Assembly (NCBI GenBank): GCA_933207985.1
Contig: OW240917.1
Span: forward strand, 107,506,486 to 107,570,485
From: Pelobates cultripes
Lineage: Eukaryota > Chordata > Amphibia > Anura > Pelobatidae
Reading direction: 5' to 3'
DNA length: 64,000 nucleotides
Part shown: piece by piece, positions 1 to 10,887 of the stretch
How the letters are laid out: the number at the start of each line of letters is the position of its first letter
Position numbering within the stretch: position 1 is the first letter of the stretch
The notes under the pieces: generated by a model
Databases searched by the model: none
What the model was told of the DNA's origin: nothing
Seen by the model: only the letters and a program-made list of their open reading frames with translations
Program-made: the position numbers and the translations under genes

Positions 1-171
1 ACTCTGCTTTAGAGAAGAGGCATTCCTTAACAGAAACATATTTTCAAAACATATATTTCTGAATACTTTTAGATCAAAGAATACTCTTCAGGTTTGATTA
101 TTAAAGAAATATCTGAAGTTGTAATTGAAACATACTGTTAAATGTATCTTAATGTTTTAGGTTTCTATGCT

Positions 172-541
172 AAAAGGGACACTATAGTTACCTATATCAC
201 TTAATCTCAATAAAGTGGTCTGGGTGCTGTGTCCCTGTCCTCTTAACCCTGCAATGTAAAACAGCGTAGTCTTTTAGAAACTACAATTTTAACACTGCAG
301 GGTTTAGTCCACCTCTACTGGCTCTCAGTATGTAAAACTAGGTCACATGATGCGGAAGCCTCCACAGGAAATCAATGATTTCCTATGGGGAAGTTTGAAT
401 GCAAGTGCATTCTATGAGGAGCATTTGATTGGACGACGGAGGAGGCCATGCCTCCTGCCTGACATCACAAGAAGTGGAGATGTGAGCAGCACCGAGCGAG
501 CCTTGGATCTGGAAAAAGATAAGTACAATTTATTTTTTATT
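172..541 (+). mobile_element. T2/Kolobok-like non-autonomous DNA element, 5' portion (copy 1)
   Basis: The stretch opens with the element terminus AAAAGGGACACTATAG and continues with family sequence that recurs across the window. It is cut off at 541, where copy 2 begins. The T2 family of Xenopus (Kolobok superfamily) is known for TTAA target sites and TTAAAGG ends, which fits this family. No coding capacity is seen; a short open frame at 347-565 is incidental. The assignment to T2/Kolobok rests on ends and target site only. Confidence 0.55.
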
Positions 542-1063
542 TTAAAGGGACACCATAGTCATTAATACCACTACAGCTTAATGTAGTTGTTCTGGTGTAT
601 ATAGTATGTCCATGCATTCTTCGATGAAGTGGTCTAGGTGCAGTGCCCTGCCATGTTAACCCTGTAATGCAAAACATCTTTCATAGCAGGAATAAACACA
701 TCTTTAGTGGGTGTCTTTCTGACAGCCAGTAGAGTTGTTTCTGATGCAATAACCAAGTTAAACTTTAATCAATCAATGTTTCTCATAGAGAACATTTCAT
801 TGGTGCAACAGAGTGATTTGATGCAGACGCACACCAGCCTCCCACCGCTTCTTTATGGAGAAGCTTTGGGTATGCTAAGATCATCCAGGCTAATGATCTC
901 AGCTGAGGAGGAGGGGCGGCCGCACCAGAGACCAAAGTGAATAAAATATAAGCTCAGTAAATCATATCTTTTAAACCTTTTTAAACTTTTAAGGTGGGGG
1001 AAGGAGACACCTACACTGTTAGGAATACATGTTTGTATGCCTAACACTGTAGTGTTCCTTTAA
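542..1063 (+). mobile_element. T2/Kolobok-like non-autonomous DNA element (copy 2)
   Basis: A complete-looking element lies between TTAA at 542-545 and TTAA at 1060-1063. It starts TTAAAGGGACACCATAG and ends in the inverse form, CTGTAGTGTTCCTTTAA. TTAA target duplication and AGGG...CCCT ends are typical of the T2/Kolobok group. It is inserted against copy 1. The interior is non-coding. Confidence 0.65.
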
Positions 1064-1499
1064 AAAAAAAGCCACAATGTAACATCAGAAAAAGCATTAC
1101 CAGCATTATATATTCTCAACCTATTTGTGCATCATTTCCAATATAGCAGAGAGATTAAACGATTTAGAGATTATAGAGAATACATTAACTTGCAATATTT
1201 CACACAGGGTCTAAAATATTAGAATAAAAGCAAACATACCTGTAACACAAAGTGTAACCTATACGTGTAACTATAATATATAAACAAAAAAGCTGAAATG
1301 CCTGCTGTTGAAATTCCTGCTGTTGGGTACTTTTACTAAACATGTTGGCTTTTTGTGGTATGCAATTTACCTAAAATACTAGTAGAGTGTAGAAATAGTT
1401 TAAAACAATGTTAAATGTTGAATAAAGCTGAGATACTGTAAGTGTAATAGCCTGGAAAAAACGAGGCACCTAAACTACATGTTATTTTACAACTGCTAC
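1064..1499. other. AT-rich intronic sequence, nothing recognised
   Basis: This is glrb intron 2 sequence between a T2-like element and element A. I see no gene, repeat terminus or structured feature. Confidence 0.5.
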
Positions 1500-3117
1500 T
1501 TAACCCCTTCAGGATGGAGTCAATTGTACACATTCTGATCAAAACAAAACGTAAACAAAACTGGAATTTGCGCTATATGTCTGTTCAACCGTAATTCACC
1601 GCTGTCACATTAAGTGCATCCACACTTATTATATATCATATTGTTCAGGAGAAACAGGGCTTTAATTTACCATTAACTATTCATATATGGAACATAATTT
1701 ATTATGAATAAAAAATGTGAGAAAATAAGATTTTTATTTAAATTTGTATTTCCGTCTGACATTTTAGCTGTGAATGTCATAATACTGTTAGGTTTTACTA
1801 CAAAAAAATGCACATATTTGTAATCAGCGACGTCTCACGAGTACAACAGTACCCCCCATTAACAGGTTTTATGGTGTTTTGGAAAGTTACAGGGTCAAAT
1901 ATAGAACGTTCCATTTTCAAATTGAAATTTGCCAGATTAGTAATGTTACCTATGAGACAGTGTGGTAGCCCAGGAATGAGAATTACCCCCATAATGGCAT
2001 ACCATTTGAAAAAGTAGACAACCCAAGGTATTGAAAGTGGGGTATGTTTAGTCTTTTTTAGTAGCCACTTAGTCACAAACACTGGCCAAAGTTAGCGTTC
2101 ATATTTGTTTTTGTGTGGAAAAAAGCAATAAACTCATATTTGGCCAGTGTTTGTGGCTACTAAGAAAGACTGGACATACCCCACTTGCAATACCCTGGGC
2201 TGTCTACTTTTGCAAATGGAATGCCATCATGGGGGTAATTCTCATTTCTGGGCTACCATACGCTCTCAAAGGCAACATAACCAATCTGGCAAATTTAAAT
2301 GTCAAAAAAATGAAATGCAAGCCTTATATGTGACTCTCTAACTTTCTAAAACACCATAAAACCTGTACATGGGGGGTACTGTTATTCTCAGGAGGCTTCA
2401 CTAAACCCAAATATTAGTGTTTTAAAACGGTAAAACATATTACAACAATAATATAGTCCATAAAAGTGCCGTTTGTTTGTAAAAAATGCAAAAAACTTCA
2501 TTTTTACTTAAAATATCATCGTTGTAATACAATTTACTAGTTTGAAATACTAATATTTGAGTTCAGCAAAGTCCCCTGAGTAAAACAGTACCCCCTATGT
2601 ACAGGTTTTATGGTGTCTTGGAGAGTTACAGGGTCAAATATAGTGCTTGCGAATTAAATTCTCTGCACTTTCTCCCTGTGTTGTCAGGCATGTCAATCAA
2701 ATTTTAATTAATCAAATCACATAATTATGTTAAAAGATTACTTAAATATACATGTAGAATTTTAATATATATGCCTTTATAGGTATTTAAATTCTACGTG
2801 TATACTAATGTAATCTTTTATGTAATTTTATGTATTTATCTATACATATATATTTGCGGTTATTTATATTTTATGTATAGATAGATAGATATATAAAGAA
2901 TGTCATTCTAAGTGTATTTTGTTACCAATATATATATATATATTAATAACAAAATACAGTTAGAATGAAATTACATGTGAATATATAATTTATATTAAAT
3001 TTTGTTTCAATATTTTATTTATTTATTTTATTATTTATTTATTTATTATTGTAATTATACGTATATATATAATATATGTGTATATATCTATTATATATAT
3101 ATATATATATATATAAG

Positions 3118-3151
<34 letters not shown>

Positions 3152-3621
3152 CTTATATATAAGTAACCTCATTCTAAGTGTATTTTAATACTAATATATG
3201 TACTTATATTAATATTAAAATACACTTTGTATGACGTTACATATATATAATATGTATATATATATATTATATATATAATAGATATACATATATTATATAT
3301 ATAAAAATACATTTATTTTATTTTAAACATGTTTAATTATTTATTTATTTTTTACTTTCCCACCAGCAGGGTGACATTTCAGACAGTCCCCCTGCTGGCA
3401 GATCCACAGCCAGCTATAGGGGGCCATGTGATCGCTCTTTGAGAGCGATCACATGGCCCCCGGGGGCCTCATTTGCCGGGGGAGGGCTGCCTGGGCTGTC
3501 AGGCAGCCCTCCAGAAGAGGTAAGTCCACCGGACCTCCAGGCGCTGCAAGGCGTTACGGCGTTCTATGCCGTCGCAATGGCTTTAAAGCCCTTTTAATGC
3601 GGAACGGCGTTAAGGGGTTAA
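1500..3621. mobile_element. Hairpin-string piggyBac-like non-autonomous element (element A)
   Basis: The element runs from TTAA-CCCCTT at 1500 to AAGGGG-TTAA ending 3621. TTAA duplications with CCCCTT...AAGGGG ends fit the piggyBac superfamily. The interior is a chain of palindromes with centres near 2116, 2490, 2780, 2936, 3200 and 3441. The first has arms of about 280 bases, each carrying GGCCAGTGTTTGTG and the TACCCCCCAT/ATGGGGGGTA motif. The last is a near-perfect hairpin at 3418-3465 built on CCATGTGATCGCTCT. Small open frames in the two arms of the first palindrome (1798-2082 minus, 2115-2333 plus) resemble each other because the arms are inverted copies. No transposase is present. Element B at 25289-27407 has the same order of parts. 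Confidence 0.7.
3418..3465. repeat. Terminal GC-rich hairpin of element A
   Basis: The arms GGGGGCCATGTGATCGCTCT and its reverse complement face each other across a few bases. The equivalent hairpin in element B is at about 27168-27203 (CCATGTGATCGC ... GCGATCACATGG). Confidence 0.8.
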
Positions 3622-4980
3622 GCCAGCAAATTAGCCCTGTAGCATACCCAAAGTGCTTCCATTATATTTTTAATCAGCATGCAACCACTTTTTAACAAAA
3701 AAATGAACTTGGATAAACTTTGAAAAGTATGTAATCAAAATTTATAAACTCACTTTAACTAAAAATTATTGAGCACACCTAGCAGTTAAGGATGTTTCTT
3801 CACGTACCCTCCCTCCCCTTTGCCCACTCATCTCTGTTTCAGGCCAGTCCACCAGGGACAGAAACAGGGCATCATCAGGGCAGCAGCAGGAGAGAGAAAT
3901 CCAACACTGCTGCATGGAGCACAATGATCAGATCCCTCTCTTCTCCCCCTGTCAGGATATTGCAAGGTGAAGAGATATTCCAACTGTACATGTATAAACT
4001 TGCCAGGCATGCCCAATGCACTTTATCAGCATTCCTTGCATTCCTTGGGATAGGACACTGATTGGTTAGATCAGAGTCCACCCTTGAGAGGGTGTGGAAA
4101 GCAAAAGAAAGAAGTTGCAGGTAATTATGAAAAACACATTTACCTGCTTCTTCAGTCTGCAAAATAAGGCAACTGTACCCAAAAGCGAATAAGCTGTCTA
4201 AAGTGATGCATTGTCTATATTATTTCTAATATTATTCGAGGCATGATGTCCAGGTCAAATTCAGTTTAATGTTTGGATGTGATATAGAAATGCCAAAGAA
4301 ACCTGGGTGCGATATTATTTAGACTACTAGTACAGCAACGGGCATAATATTGCTGGGCATAAAATGTATTTAATATATACGGTATCATTTTAGCCTGAAG
4401 AAAATGTAGTTGTAAATTATACTCTTCACAGATAGTGTAGAAAATAAAATGCAAAACTATGCAAGATATGGAATGCCAGCAATAACAACAGGTCTTCCAA
4501 ATATTTATTAGGCGCCCTAGAAAGATTGCCAGGCCTTGGATCAGAGATTCATGAACCAGAACGAGAACAAAATTAATGAATTTTAAACAACTTTTTCAAA
4601 GGTCTGAGAGATTAAATTCATTAAACATCCAGAAACTCTGAATTGAATTAATCCTATGCAAACCAGGTGTACTGCAACATGTCCAGCTGGCAAATTCCAT
4701 GTATAGCATTCTGCCATTGGAACATCATCCAGCTTGCTATGTCACTGATATAGAAACCCTTTGTCAAAGGGTTTATTTTGTCTTATACCGTGTTTCTGCA
4801 TTGCCATATTTAGTCTGTTTCTATATGTAAAATATCTCATACAGTACTGTACAGTACAGTTATTCAAGGCATCTTAATATAGATTGGTAATAGTAGTGGG
4901 ATAATGCACACAGGTACATAGGTCATAAACAAGTCCACTGCCAATCTGGAGAACCATATAAAGGGGCCTGCAAAACTCTA
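3622..4980. other. Unassigned intron 2 sequence
   Basis: This 1.36 kb stretch lies within glrb intron 2. I found no exon of glrb, no element ends and no tandem repeat in it. It contains a pyrimidine-rich patch near 3800-3830 and CAG-rich sequence near 3880. Confidence 0.45.
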
Positions 4981-5553
4981 ATGTATCATTCTGTACAAAT
5001 GGAGTATAAAGTCTTCATGGAGTAAGCAACACAAAAAGGTAAATGCCTCCCAACCCTCCCGGTTCTGGTGGAACACTTTCAATTTCTGGGTCCTATGCCA
5101 TCGTCCCGATTTTGTACCCTGGTGTCCCACTTTTGGGGACACCAAGGAACTGTCCCCAACAAACATAGTGCAAGTGAATGGCAAAACATGCTAGCATTAT
5201 GTTTAGAGCCCTGAATCAGTGCTCCCTGCAAGGTCTGCCCATAGTAGGCTGACCTAACATCATAGGAAGGCAGTCTGGTGTGTATTCAAGCATATTTTGG
5301 AGCAAAGCCAATGATACAATTGCTTGGCTGGCCCGTCCCTTCTATCCCCCTCCCAACGGCCTCCCAATTCTATCAACCTCAGAGTTAGCAGGTAGGCAAA
5401 AGATAACATGGCATACAATGTTTGGCCCAGCATCTTACATCACTAAGGCCTCCTGGCAGAAATTAAGTATGTTGTTCTGTCATTTTGATTTAAATAAATT
5501 AATTTTAAGCTGCTTACTCCATAAAGCATATATGCTACATTTGTATTGATTTA
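4981..5553. mobile_element. Non-autonomous element with about 37-bp inverted ends
   Basis: The left end (TACAAATGGAGTATAAAG ... ATGGAGTAAGCA, 4994-5030) matches the inverted right end (5505-5548; GCTTACTCCATAAAGCATAT ... ATTTGTA) with roughly 80 percent identity. The interior holds CTCCCAACCCTCCCGGTTCT and TCCCACTTTTGGGGACA, a dispersed repeat motif. A Tc1-like element has inserted immediately beyond the right end. The superfamily is unknown. Confidence 0.5.
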
Positions 5554-5555
5554 TA

Positions 5556-7117
5556 CAGGGAGTGCAGAATTATTAGGCAAATGAGTATTTTGACCACATC
5601 ATCCTCTTTATGCATGTTGTCTTACTCCAAGCTGTATAGGCTCGAAAGCCTACTACCAATTAAGCATATTAGGTGATGTGCATCTCTGTAATGAGAAGGG
5701 GTGTGGTCTAATGACATCAACACCCTATATCAGGTGTGCATAATTATTAGGCAACTTCCTTTCCTTTGGCAAAATGGGTCAAAAGAAGGACTTGACAGGC
5801 TCAGAAAAGTCAAAAATAGTGAGATATCTTGCAGAGGGATGCAGCACTCTTAAAATTGCAAAGCTTCTGAAGCGTGATCATCGAACAATCAAGCGTTTCA
5901 TTCAAAATAGTCAACAGGGTCGCAAGAAGCGTGTGGAAAAACCAAGGCGCAAAATAACTGCCCATGAACTGAGAAAAGTCAAGCGTGCAGCTGCCACGAT
6001 GCCACTTGCCACCAGTTTGGCCATATTTCAGAGCTGCAACATCACTGGAGTGCCCAAAAGCACAAGGTGTGCAATACTCAGAGACATGGCCAAGGTAAGA
6101 AAGGCTGAAAGACGACCACCACTGAACAAGACACACAAGCTGAAACGTCAAGACTGGGCCAAGAAATATCTCAAGACTGATTTTTCTAAGGTTTTATGGA
6201 CTGATGAAATGAGAGTGAGTCTTGATGGGCCAGATGGATGGGCCCGTGGCTGGATTGGTAAAGGGCAGAGAGCTCCAGTCCGACTCAGACGCCAGCAAGG
6301 TGGAGATGGAGTACTGGTTTGGGCTGGTATCATCAAAGATGAGCTTGTGGGGCCTTTTCGGGTTGAGGATGGAGTCAAGCTCAACTCCCAGTCCTACTGC
6401 CAGTTCCTGGAAGACACCTTCTTCAAGCAGTGGTACAGGAAGAAGTCTGCATCCTTCAAGAAAAACATGATTTTCATGCAGGACAATGCTCCATCACACG
6501 CGTCCAAGTACTCCACAGCGTGGCTGGCAAGAAAGGGTATAAAGAAGAAAATCTAATGACATGGCCTCCTTGTTCACCTGATCTGAACCCCATTGAGAAC
6601 CTGTGGTCCATCATCAAATGTGAGATTTACAAGGAGGAAAAACAGTACACCTCTCTGAACAGTGTCTGGGAGGCTGTGGTTGCTGCTGCACGCAATGTTG
6701 ATGGTGAACAGATCAAAACACTGACAGAATCCATGGATGGCAGGCTTTTGAGTGTCCTTGCAAAGAAAGGTGGCTATATTGGTCACTGATTTGTTTTTGT
6801 TTTGTTTTTGAATGTCAGAAATGTATATTTGTGAATGTTGAGATGTTATATTGGTTTCACTGGTAATAATAAATAATTGAAATGGGTATATATTTGTTTT
6901 TTGTTAAGTTGCCTAATAATTATGCACAGTAATAGTCACCTGCACACACAGATATCCCCCTAACATAGCTCAAACTAAAAACAAACTAAAAACTACTTCC
7001 AAAAATATTCAGCTTTGATATTAATGAGTTTTTTGGGTTCATTGAGAACATGGTTGTTGTTCAATAATAAAATTAATCCTCAAAAATACAACTTGCCTAA
7101 TAATTCTGCACTCCCTG
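5556..7117 (+). mobile_element. Tc1/mariner DNA transposon (DD37E type), 1562 bp
   Basis: The ends are CAGGGAGTGCAGAATTATTA at 5556 and its reverse complement ending 7117, each flanked by TA. A second copy of the end motif (GTGCATAATTATTAGGCAA) lies inward at 5736-5754 and inverted at 6909-6927. Each arm of about 200 bp therefore holds two repeats, the IR/DR layout known from Sleeping Beauty-like elements where both repeats bind transposase. The single transposase gene between the arms is broken by one frameshift. The 33 bases outside each end are also inverted copies of each other. Confidence 0.95.
5774..6789 (+). pseudogene. Tc1/mariner transposase, single-base frameshift
   Basis: The protein would cut and paste its own element by DDE-type transesterification. 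It starts at the ATG at 5774 (MGQKKDLTGSEKSKIVRYL). A helix-turn-helix region spans about residues 5-50 and a basic stretch KKRVEKPRRK follows. The catalytic residues visible are Asp144 in VLWTDEMRVS, Asp237 in FMQDNAPSH, and Glu in [11 protein letters not shown] (codon 6595-6597). Allowing for one missing base near 6544, 37 residues separate the second Asp from the Glu, so the triad is DD37E rather than the DD34E of classic Tc1. The first frame ends at 6556; the second frame continues to a stop ending at 6789. Apart from this lesion I see no stop. Length is close to the usual 340 residues. The copy looks recently dead. Confidence 0.92.
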
Positions 7118-7133
7118 TATATATATATATATA

Positions 7134-7166
7134 TATAAATCAATACAAATGTAGCATATATGCTTT
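7134..7166. repeat. 33-bp perfect inverted copy of the sequence left of the Tc1 element
   Basis: Bases 7134-7166 are the exact reverse complement of 5523-5555, which abut the left Tc1 end. Between the right Tc1 end and this copy lies a (TA)n run at 7118-7137. The match stops abruptly after TATGCTTT. The copied segment is the outer end of the older element at 4981-5553. Confidence 0.9.
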
Positions 7167-8055
7167 ACATACACAATTTGTGATTATAAATGAAAAAAAC
7201 AATAGCACAAAAATGTAGTGAATTATGTGTATGCAGTATTTTATTTTGGATTTTAAATATGTGGAAATGACAGGTGGAATGATCTGTTGGATACATATTT
7301 TTCATTTGTAAGAAGCATCCAAAGATGACATTTACATAGTAATCTGTGGGTGAACGGAAGACAGACAGAAGGTGGTGTCAACTCGTAATTGTTATCAGCG
7401 GTGTATTTGCCGCAAGGCTTTTGTCTTGGGTGGTACTTTCCAGGAGGTGGCAAAAAACTTGGCATAAGGACCTTGTTATGGTGCTTAGATTGTTCCTTTA
7501 AAACATGTCTCCAAAGAAAATCTAAATTTTAATTATAAGAATTAAAAAGGAAACATAAATGGTCTGTATATTCTGTTACATATATCTCAACTCCAGTTAA
7601 GATATTTTCGATTAAAAAACTGAAAAAAAATGTAGAAAATTCTACACAAAAATAATTTAGAACCTAAATCTCACCAACATAAACACATCAACTTTCTATG
7701 ACAGCTTTATACCATAAACATCTGTACTGTAAACCACATGGCAAATTAAATCACAATTGGATTTTCTCATGTTAACGCTGAGTAAAACTGTTTAAACAAA
7801 GCAAAAGAAGCCTTGGGGCACATTTTGTTAATTTGCCTTTGGCATGAAACATGGGTACTATGGTCACAAACATTAGTGGAAGCTTTATGCGTTTGTTCAT
7901 ATACATGTGTAAGAAGGCATTTACAACCACTTTCTATAGAGGAACAATACTGAAAAAAATCATGTAAAGTTAGTTGAGACAACAAGTTCAATTTAAATTA
8001 ATTTAGGCAATGATTTTTGACGTAAATGAAAAAATATTATAGAAGAATAACATAC
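7167..8055. other. glrb intron 2, proximal part
   Basis: This AT-rich sequence follows the glrb donor site on the minus strand. No second glrb exon is seen. A short piece near 7400-7450 (GCGGTGTATTTGCCGC) resembles the hAT-like repeat end at 21281. Confidence 0.5.
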
Positions 8056-8177
8056 GAGGGACATAGATATTGCTTCTTTTTCCCTTTCCCCTTTTTCGAA
8101 GATTTCTCTTTGGATTGAACACCATCCAGCCACAGGGAGAGCACGAACAAAAGAAGAATTCCTATTAGAAACTTCAT
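8056..8177 (-). CDS. glrb: Glycine receptor beta subunit, first coding exon (signal peptide and mature N terminus)
   Basis: This exon encodes the start of the beta subunit of the inhibitory glycine receptor, a pentameric ligand-gated chloride channel of the postsynaptic membrane; the beta subunit is known to bind gephyrin. The translation gives 40 complete codons and two bases of the next. Residues 1-22 are a hydrophobic signal peptide ([19 protein letters not shown] then VQS). They are followed by the lysine-rich stretch [19 protein letters not shown], which I recognise as the conserved mature N terminus of vertebrate GLRB. The spliced exon covers 8056-8206: the acceptor is TTTGTTTGCAG just before 8206 and the donor is a perfect GTATGT starting at 8055. 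The exon ends in phase 2, as expected for the CPS/Q junction. I chose the ATG at 8177 because it matches the family start and has G at -3; an in-frame ATG at 8183 would add Met-Glu. Later exons lie left of the window and the 5' exon lies to the right. Identification is firm; the rest of the gene was not found. Confidence 0.93.
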
Positions 8178-8206
8178 CTCCATACATGAATCACAAGACA
8201 ATGGAT
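8178..8206 (-). other. glrb: glrb 5' UTR portion of the first coding exon
   Basis: These 29 bases lie between the splice acceptor and the start codon chosen for glrb. They contain an out-of-frame ATG at 8187 (reading MYGDEV and running 62 codons across the exon) and an in-frame ATG at 8183. Both are in a weaker start context than the ATG at 8177. The out-of-frame ATG could lower translation by leaky scanning; that is inference only. Confidence 0.75.
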
Positions 8207-8287
8207 CTGCAAACAAAGAGCACACACTTATTATTTTACTTATTAATTAATTAAGCACATTAAATCAGAAAGCTACTTATTTGAACA

Positions 8288-8420
8288 TAAATTAGATGGA
8301 AGTGAGAATTCAAAGTGAATTTAAAATTTAAGGCCAAAAGAGCTGAATTGAAAAAAATCTTTAGGTCAGTTATGCTTCAGGTTCAGCTACTTCAGCCTAA
8401 AATGTAAAATTTACCTTGTA
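8288..8420. repeat. Short palindromic MITE-like repeat, copy 1
   Basis: The sequence contains GAGAATTCAAAGTGAATTTA, then a centre with GCTGAATTGAAAAAAAT and GGTTCAGCTACTTCAGCC, then a degraded inverted end. The same arrangement recurs in the opposite orientation at 47391-47562. No terminal duplication could be set. Confidence 0.5.
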
Positions 8421-8672
8421 GAGTAAAGCATAAAGAGTAAAGCAATTTGTGTGTACCATAACAAGTAAATTGTAATGTGATATTTTATTGGTAGGCAATG
8501 AGCTTACATCAATTGTGACTAGTCTACTATGAGAGTTTATTTTATTTTTCTATCTCTATGCTGTCATATAATAATATATAATAATCCCTATAAAGATTTC
8601 ATATGATCATTCCTAAATCCTCTTTTTCACACCTAGTGTTTCATTTATCTGTCTTTAAAAACAATAAAGTAC
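8421..8672. other. glrb intron 1 sequence, nothing recognised
   Basis: AT-rich sequence between the MITE-like repeat and the L1 insertion. It ends in AATAAAGTA (8663-8671), the probable target site of the L1 element. Confidence 0.45.
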
Positions 8673-10878
8673 CACTCGGAGAACTCCCTCATATTCAATC
8701 CCTCTCCATCCTTACGGGCATCCTACCATCCCCCTCTATCCTCCAGTTTCACTCTGACCTCTTCTCCTCTCTCCCCACCCTCCCCTCTTCTATCCAATTC
8801 CCTAACTAATTCCCCCCCACTCCCCCCCCCCGAGTACCCTTCGTGGTGGGCGCGCGGCCACAGCTCTGATGGGAAGGACCGGGAGCCAGTAACATTCCCA
8901 TCAAGTCATAACCAGCTAACATGGGTTCTGAGATGACATGCGTGTCCATTAGCTGTAAATGCCTCAACATCCCCTCTAAGAGGCATCAGCTTATGAGATG
9001 GGCTAACCTAACTGGGGCTGACTATACACGAATTTGGTCTTATTCCCAGCCCACTATAAGATTATTGGAGGAGACTATAATGCCACAATGTCACCATTGG
9101 TGGACAGACATTGCCCACACCACCACCAACAACGCTCAGTACCCATGACCAAATCTGACAAAGTGATCCAGGCCTTTGCCTTGTGCCTACATTTGGCGGA
9201 CGCATGGCGGATGCTACAACCGTCTACACGGGACTATACCTTTTATTTGCACCCATACAATTCATACCTCAAGACCACTTTCTAATTACCCCCTCCCTCC
9301 TGCCTATGGTCAAGGCAGCCTCTATTGAAACCATCTCATGGTTGGACATTTGCCGAAGTCACTTTGACCGTATCAATTCCTAATATCACATGGTCATGGA
9401 GACTGAACCCAACCCTGCTCCATAACCCCATCTTGAAAGATTCCATCCACAAAGACATAATGGACTATTTCACTCTCAATACACCCTCGGTATCTTTACC
9501 GGTAATACTGTGGGCCGCTCACAAGGCCATACTGAGGGGAAAACTGATCAGTCTTGCGTCCACATCCAAAAAAACTCAGCTGGCGAAACTCGTTGAATCT
9601 CTTACAAACCTTAGGGTTCTTGAAACCCGCCATAAACAAAACCGATCCCCAGACGTGCTGACACAATTGACTGACTGCCGCAACAAAATAAAGGACTTCA
9701 TGGCCAGGTACTCAGCGAGAGCTCTCCAATGGTCAAAGCAGACATATTACGAAAAGTCAAACAAGGCTGATACCCTACTGGCAAGGAAACTGAAGCGCGG
9801 GAACGACCAGAAACGCATTAACAAAATACAGGCCCCAGACAGACAAACTCACACTCTTCCCATGAAAATCTGTGAAATTTCCAGAACTACTTTGCCACCC
9901 TATATGACCATAGTCCCACCTCTAGACAACAACCAGCGACGACACTACAATCCATAGAGGAATATCTTCATGCCAACCCCATATTGGCCATAAAGCCAGA
10001 GGCAATCACTAAGCTGAGCGAACCCACCTCTATAGAAAATATAGCTGAAACCATCATAACTACCAAACCCAACAAGAGCCTGGGACCGGACGGATTTGCA
10101 TGGTTATATTACAAAACCTTTCCCGCACCACTACCCCCCCCGCCTTTGCAATCTTTTAAATTCCATGCTTCAGGGGAACCCTTTGCCTCCAGACATGCTT
10201 TGGGTGAACATCTGCCTCCTCCCTAAACCTAATAAACCCCACACAGAGCCGAGCCATTAACAAAAAATTTCCCTATTGAACGATAACATTAAACTCTTCA
10301 CGAAACTGCTCATGGACAGATTAAACAGATTAAAGAATTGAATTCTCTTCAACCACACCTCACTCCATTCCCTGCAATGTGCGACCCAGCCGCCATGACC
10401 TCGACGGGTCACCAACTCTAACCCTTTACCTTTGGGGTAAAGAATAAGCACCTAAGTATGGGACACTGTAGGCTCGCTAAGAGCCTTAAGTGAAACCCTA
10501 AAGCAGATATCACAAGTACAAGGTGAATGGAACTGAATATGCCCTAATCTGAGACAGGAGGTCCTGTGCGTGTCATGCAACCACACTTTTGACGATGTTC
10601 ACCATACCCTACAATAGCATGTTCCCAACTGTTGTAATTACTAGTCCCGTATTTATATAATTTAACTCTATCATCTGCTTACTGCTTATGGTAAGATGTA
10701 CACATAATGCAACTACCCTGTTATATGACTCTACTAACGATATCTTTGTTCTTTATTACCCGTTTCCCCTTTTTTTTCTGTATCGAACTGTTTTAACTGT
10801 GTATTCCCACCATCTTCAAGCAATATATGTAATCTAAGCAAAAATTAAAATAAAGAATGTTTAAAAAAAAAAAAAAAG
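8673..10878 (+). mobile_element. L1-clade LINE, 5'-truncated and internally deleted
   Basis: The element ends in a polyadenylation signal AATAAAG (about 10850) and a poly(A) run at 10862-10877. AATAAAGTA follows at 10879-10887 and is also present at 8663-8671, a plausible 9-bp target duplication. The body carries ORF2-type endonuclease and the start of reverse transcriptase, then jumps to the 3' UTR. A pyrimidine-rich segment (8690-8830) lies upstream of the ORF2 part. ORF1 is absent. Confidence 0.8.
8921..10330 (+). pseudogene. L1 ORF2 remnant: endonuclease, linker and reverse transcriptase fingers
   Basis: The product of an intact copy would be an apurinic-like endonuclease fused to reverse transcriptase, which nick and copy into chromosomal DNA. 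Visible parts in order: endonuclease with IIGGDYNATMSPLVDR (about 9050-9100) and YTFYLHPYNSY; a long linker readable from 9325 to 9957; reverse transcriptase fingers with KPNKSLGPDGFAWLYYKTF (about 10060-10125), LLPKPNK and then KLFTKLLMDRLN (about 10290-10325). Frameshifts interrupt it near 9130-9150, 9320 and 9955. Reverse transcriptase palm, the YxDD box and the C-terminal region are missing: after about 10340 the sequence is 3' UTR. Confidence 0.85.
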
Positions 10879-10887
10879 AATAAAGTA

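Noticed and set aside
1798..2333. Two similar small proteins on opposite strands, also similar to one at 25935-26129
   Set aside because: The similarity follows from the DNA palindrome and the shared element A/B sequence; frames are not kept between copies.
7993..8187. 64-codon minus-strand frame overlapping the glrb exon
   Set aside because: It is the out-of-frame reading of the glrb exon and runs past the splice donor into intron.
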